Assembly (NCBI GenBank): GCA_002239005.1
Contig: MPNL01000033.1
Span: 1 to 35,019, forward strand
Reading direction: 5' to 3'
Origin: Truepera sp. bin119
Lineage (GTDB): Bacteria > Deinococcota > Deinococci > Deinococcales > Trueperaceae
DNA length: 35,019 nucleotides
Notes under the pieces: model-generated
The model's database searches: none
What the model was told of the DNA's origin: nothing
The model's input: the letters and a program-made list of their open reading frames with translations, nothing else
Made by a program: the position numbers and the translations under genes
Shown: piece after piece, positions 32,500 through 35,019 of the stretch
Numbering within the stretch: the first letter of the stretch is position 1
Layout of the letters: each line of letters opens with the position of its first letter

Positions 32500-32907
32500 A
32501 TGGACCGCACGACCTTCCGCTCCGGCTCGCCGTGGGAAGAGCTGGCGAGCTACTCTCGAGCCCTGCGGGTGGGCCCACAGATCTTCGTCGCCGGGACCAC
32601 CGCGACCGACGAGGAGGGCAACGTCGTCGGCCAGGGGGACGCAGCGGAGCAGACGAGGCGAATCTTTGAGAAGATCGAGCGGGTGCTGAAGCGGGCCGGC
32701 GCCGAACTGAGGGATGTGGTCAGGACCCGGATCTTCCTTACCGACATCTCAGCCTGGCAGGAGGTCGCCCAAGTCCACGGCGAGATCTTTCGGGATATTC
32801 GCCCGGTGGCGACGCTCGTTGCGGTCACCGCCCTGGTCGACCCGGAGATGCTCATCGAGATCGAAGTGGACGCCGTCGTGACCAGCGCGGATCTGGGCGC
32901 TGGCTAG
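32500..32907 (+). CDS. RidA-family (YjgF) protein
   Basis: 135 aa. RidA proteins hydrolyse reactive enamine/imine intermediates from amino-acid metabolism. VFVAGTT-like strand (IFVAGTTATDEEGNVVG), RIFEKIERVLKRAGAELRDVVRTRIFLTDI and the C-terminal PEMLIEIEVDAVV match the family. The arginine that RidA uses for the substrate carboxylate is probably the one in VVRTRIFLTD. The ATG at 32500 follows TAGAAT (32487-32492) by 7 bases. The ATG at 32491 lies inside the -10 and is rejected as start. Confidence 0.9.
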   Translation: MDRTTFRSGSPWEELASYSRALRVGPQIFVAGTTATDEEGNVVGQGDAAEQTRRIFEKIERVLKRAGAELRDVVRTRIFLTDISAWQEVAQVHGEIFRDIRPVATLVAVTALVDPEMLIEIEVDAVVTSADLGAG

Positions 32908-32910
32908 TAC

Positions 32911-32953
32911 AGCCGCGCTTCGTGAGCTGGGTCCGCCTGCTCACGCTTGGCTG
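32911..32953. terminator. Imperfect inverted repeat after ridA
   Basis: AGCC-x6-CGTGAGC (to 32927) and GCTCACG-x3-GGCT (from 32939) form a core stem of 7 base pairs with an 11-base loop plus outer pairs. It starts 4 bases past the ridA stop, so it is a likely transcript end, although no T-run follows. Confidence 0.4.
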
Positions 32954-33098
32954 AATCGGGTCGCTTCCGCCGACGCTGCAGCTAATCCGCACACGAGCCA
33001 TGAAGGCCTGCTGCCCTATTCAGCGTCGCCAAGGTCCCTGGATCATTGCAGCAGGTCGCCGAGTCCCCGAGCCGACTGGGGATTTAGACAGGTCGCGG

Positions 33099-33104
33099 TA
33101 GAAT
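33099..33104 (+). promoter_or_regulatory. -10 element of the 33111 gene (leaderless)
   Basis: TAGAAT, then GCAGCC, then ATG at 33111. It is an exact instance of the window's main start pattern; no -35. Confidence 0.6.
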
Positions 33105-33110
33105 GCAGCC

Positions 33111-34049
33111 ATGAGCAACCGTCGAGTGAAGTCCGACCACAGCCTAACGGGGAGGGATCAGGAGAACCCCGATCCGCTGGAGCCTGCCCGCCCCCCGACC
33201 AGGGCCGAGCGAGTGGAGCAGCTACTACTGGTCGGCGGTCTCTTGCCAGCTGGCATCCGGGCTCGGCTTATCGAAGAGGGGATCGTGACCCGGGTAAGTC
33301 TCGCCACCGTCGAGCGCGACATCGAGGCTGTGCTGACGCGGTGGCGTTCGAAGGCGGCCGTGTCGGTCACCGACGCTGCGCTGCGACACCTGGGGCGCTA
33401 CCGTGACCTCTACCAGCGGGCGTTGGCCGTCGCCGACAGCGCCGCCTCCCCCCGTGAGGTCCTCTCGGCACTGGCGCTGGCGGGGAAGTTCAGCGATTCC
33501 GAAGCGAAGCTGCTGGGTGCAGTCACCCCCAACACCAGGCACGATTGGCTGTCGAACGAACTCGAGGCGCGGGAGAGGGCACTCGAGGCGCGGGAGAAGG
33601 CGGAGGCGGCAAAGGTTGAGCGCGAGCGGACCCAGCGCCACAATCAGACCTTGGCCGAGTGGGAGAGCAGGTTTGAGGAGCAACTCGGCAGCCACCTCGA
33701 AGCGACGTTCGAGGGCGAAGAGGCGGCCTTCAAGCAGCTGAGGAGGGCGGTCTTTCGGGCCATGAGCGAGCACGACCCCCTGGAGATCGAGGTGCCCGAG
33801 GACGACCCCTGGAGTGAGGGGTATTGGGGCGAGACCGAGTTTGCGTCGGAGCTCGACCCACGGACCGTCTGGTCTGCCGTGGCTCGAGAGAGCTTTGGCG
33901 AGGGGCCGCTGCTGGAGCGGCTGCAGGAGGCGCTGAGGCGCTTCGTCGAGCCGCCGGGCTATCCGGGACCGTGGCAGCCACCGCCTACGCAGGATATTGA
34001 GGACATTTTGTCCTCCCGAGAAGGGCCGCTCCTCGGATCCTTCAACTAG
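33111..34049 (+). CDS. Helix-turn-helix / coiled-coil protein, unknown
   Basis: 312 aa, not recognised as a named family. Residues about 30-85 form a helix-turn-helix region ending in VSLATVERDIEAVL, resembling the recognition helix of ArgR/DeoR proteins. Residues about 145-195 are coiled coil built on a duplicated heptad (ELEARERALEAREK; the DNA repeat CTCGAGGCGCGGGAGA occurs at 33561-33576 and 33582-33597). The C-terminal part is acidic with tryptophans (EDDPWSEGYWGE) and ends in a proline-rich stretch. It may be a phage or plasmid type DNA-binding protein, but no partner gene proves that. Leaderless start. Lies between housekeeping genes and an IS. Confidence 0.65.
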   Translation: MSNRRVKSDHSLTGRDQENPDPLEPARPPTRAERVEQLLLVGGLLPAGIRARLIEEGIVTRVSLATVERDIEAVLTRWRSKAAVSVTDAALRHLGRYRDLYQRALAVADSAASPREVLSALALAGKFSDSEAKLLGAVTPNTRHDWLSNELEARERALEAREKAEAAKVERERTQRHNQTLAEWESRFEEQLGSHLEATFEGEEAAFKQLRRAVFRAMSEHDPLEIEVPEDDPWSEGYWGETEFASELDPRTVWSAVARESFGEGPLLERLQEALRRFVEPPGYPGPWQPPPTQDIEDILSSREGPLLGSFN

Positions 34050-34166
34050 GCCGCGTCCAACTGAAGATCGATAGAGAGAGCGGCGCGGGCTGGCCTCGCG
34101 ATAGGCTGTTGCCGTGATAGGAGTGCGGCAGCGGCCCAGCCTACCAGCTTGCTCAGCGTGAATGCA
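34050..34166. other. Short intergenic between the two HTH genes
   Basis: No gene seen; ends in the promoter of the second HTH gene. Confidence 0.35.
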
Positions 34167-34172
34167 TAAAAT
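34167..34172 (+). promoter_or_regulatory. -10 element of the 34179 gene (leaderless)
   Basis: TAAAAT followed by CCGAGA and ATG at 34179, again 6 bases. Confidence 0.55.
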
Positions 34173-34178
34173 CCGAGA

Positions 34179-34607
34179 ATGCCCGGCTATTTCCCGACCA
34201 AGTCCGGCCCCCGGCGGCGCTATCAGGACCGCCTCGAGCAGAAGATCGCTCGGGATGCCCGGCGCCTGCGCCTCCTGCAACTCATCGGTTCCGAGTCACT
34301 AGTCCGCCGCGCCATGGGCTACTACCGAGGTACCGACAAGTTGCTCGGGCTCGGTGGGTCGGGCGGGTACTCGCAGGCGGAGTTAGCACAGCTCCTCTGG
34401 CGGGAGGGTCACCGCGGTCGCGATGGCGGTCCGGTCTCGCAATCCACAATCAGCCGAGACCTCTGCCTCCTGATGCGTTGGGCAAAGCTCGGTAGCCTAA
34501 GCACGCCTCCTCCCCCCTCCTTATCCGAAGAGTCCGGCCCCGTGTCCCCTCTCACCTCTGGAGCGGCTGGCGCGGTGCGATTGACGGAGGAAGGTCAAGG
34601 ATCTTAA
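34179..34607 (+). CDS. Helix-turn-helix protein, unknown
   Basis: 142 aa. The basic N-terminus (residues 1-35) is followed by YSQAELAQLLWREG and VSQSTISRDLCLLMRW (about 65-100), a two-helix DNA-binding motif of the ArgR/DeoR kind. A proline/serine-rich tail follows. It shares V-S-x-(A/S)-T-(V/I)-x-R-D-(I/L) with the preceding gene, so the two may bind related sites or derive from one another. No sensor domain is present. Leaderless start. Function unknown; a mobile-element origin is possible given the IS next door. Confidence 0.6.
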   Translation: MPGYFPTKSGPRRRYQDRLEQKIARDARRLRLLQLIGSESLVRRAMGYYRGTDKLLGLGGSGGYSQAELAQLLWREGHRGRDGGPVSQSTISRDLCLLMRWAKLGSLSTPPPPSLSEESGPVSPLTSGAAGAVRLTEEGQGS

Positions 34608-34913
34608 GGCTTGGGGATCTGCGGACTCTGGTGCTCGCCGCACTGTGGACATGACAAGACAGGGTCGCTGTAGCTCGCTTTCTGGGCAGGTTGCCGACCC
34701 GGACCCGAAGCGAAGACAAGCAATAACGGACTCTACGGGTCTACGGGCCCAACGAAGCCGTCTTTGTCTGATCTTGAGTCCATCCTTGGTAGCAGGCCCC
34801 GGTAGGGGCTTGAGCCAGTCGTCGCTAGAGACGAGTATCGTGAGAAGCAACTCTGCTAGCTTATCCTGGTAACAGGGCTGGGGGATTCATGAACGGAATG
34901 AGCGGTTACGGGC
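34608..34913. other. Non-coding flank before the IS1595-like element
   Basis: About 300 bases without a supported gene. Frames of 75 codons (+) and 109 codons (-) exist but match nothing and lack start signals of the local kind. The left end of the IS probably lies within 34870-34913, which has ATTCATG repeated at 34886 and 34929; the exact terminal repeat was not resolved. Confidence 0.35.
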
Positions 34914-34942
34914 TTGACTTTTGAGCCCATTCATGCCACAAT
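34914..34942 (+). promoter_or_regulatory. Promoter of the IS1595-like transposase
   Basis: TTGACT (34914-34919), a 17-base spacer, and CACAAT (34937-34942), followed by AAGGAC and the ATG at 34949. This is the best -35/-10 pair in the window and again gives a 6-base leaderless spacing, though AAGG could also serve as a weak binding site. Confidence 0.6.
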
Positions 34943-34948
34943 AAGGAC

Positions 34949-35019
34949 ATGAACATCGTGTCAGTTTTCAAGAGTTTTCCCGACCAGCACGCCTGTATCG
35001 CGCACCTGGAGCGGGTACG
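34949..35019 (+). mobile_element. IS1595-like (ISXO2) transposase, N-terminal 23 codons (cut by window edge)
   Basis: The frame reads MNIVSVFKSFPDQHACIAHL followed by ERV and runs off the end. The pattern of a short hydrophobic/aromatic opening, F-P-(D/T)-x-x-(A/S)-C-x-x-(H/Y)-L-E-x-(V/L)-R is the usual start of IS1595/ISXO2-family transposases, just before their zinc-ribbon. The catalytic part is outside the window, so integrity is unknown. Confidence 0.7.

Noticed and set aside
33225-34280. A 351-codon open frame on the minus strand
   Set aside because: It lies opposite the 33111 gene across nearly its whole length. The plus-strand gene has a leaderless promoter and a sensible helix-turn-helix/coiled-coil layout; the minus frame has low-complexity Leu/Pro/Gly/Arg composition expected of a GC-rich shadow.
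1-35019. CRISPR array or restriction/toxin-antitoxin defence system
   Set aside because: No regularly spaced repeats and no Cas, restriction-modification or toxin-antitoxin protein was seen on either strand.

Overview
This is a GC-rich bacterial chromosome segment, densely packed and mostly housekeeping, with a short accessory tail and a piece of a different transposase gene at each end. Many genes that head a transcript have a -10 hexamer of the TANNNT type followed 5-8 bases later by the start codon, with no room for a ribosome binding site. This leaderless habit, together with PEGA and LysM/M23 envelope proteins, a RicT/PSP1 gene, separate futalosine-pathway menaquinone genes and a stand-alone B12-binding mutase subunit, points to the Deinococcota (a Truepera-like line would fit). 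The assignment is an inference; Chloroflexota, Armatimonadota or an actinobacterial line cannot be excluded by eye.

Layout. 1-52: start of an IS1182-like transposase running off the left edge. 167-1279: secreted PEGA protein. 1280-1909: mostly empty, ending in a possible 25-codon ORF joined to holB. holB (DNA polymerase III delta') converges with rnhB-ricT. 4766-7198: large membrane protein with two von Willebrand A domains, converging with a LON-domain gene-truD pair. 9128-11546: MqnP-type UbiA prenyltransferase and a PDZ/radical-SAM DUF512 protein. 11647-13968: unknown protein, coiled-coil zinc-ribbon protein (with a terminator-like hairpin in its leader), LysM/M23 peptidase. 14036-15915: B12-binding mutase subunit, a remnant of its large partner, and ygfZ. 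16516-17605: prfB with an intact programmed +1 frameshift. 17816-22408: a five-gene operon cdaA-cdaR-def-fmt-der, linking c-di-AMP synthesis with initiator-methionine formylation and deformylation and ribosome assembly. 22398-23731: CBS-ACT protein and YlmH-like S4 protein. 23837-26996: dxr, rseP, glycosyltransferase. 27077-29541: hisD and an FAD oxidoreductase from overlapping divergent promoters. 29597-30745: infC-rpmI-rplT with a hairpin in the infC leader. 30875-32907: mqnD, a Yip1-like membrane protein and a RidA protein. 33111-34607: two leaderless genes of unknown function with ArgR/DeoR-like helix-turn-helix motifs. 34949-35019: start of an IS1595-like transposase.

The strongest points for a second look are the window-wide leaderless start signature, the prfB recoding site, the leader of the zinc-ribbon gene (leaderless mini-ORF overlapping a terminator-like hairpin), the decayed methylmalonyl-CoA mutase large subunit beside its intact B12 subunit, the infC leader, the back-to-back hisD/oxidoreductase promoters, and the two-gene helix-turn-helix module beside the IS. 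No tRNA, rRNA, CRISPR array or prophage structural gene was seen.
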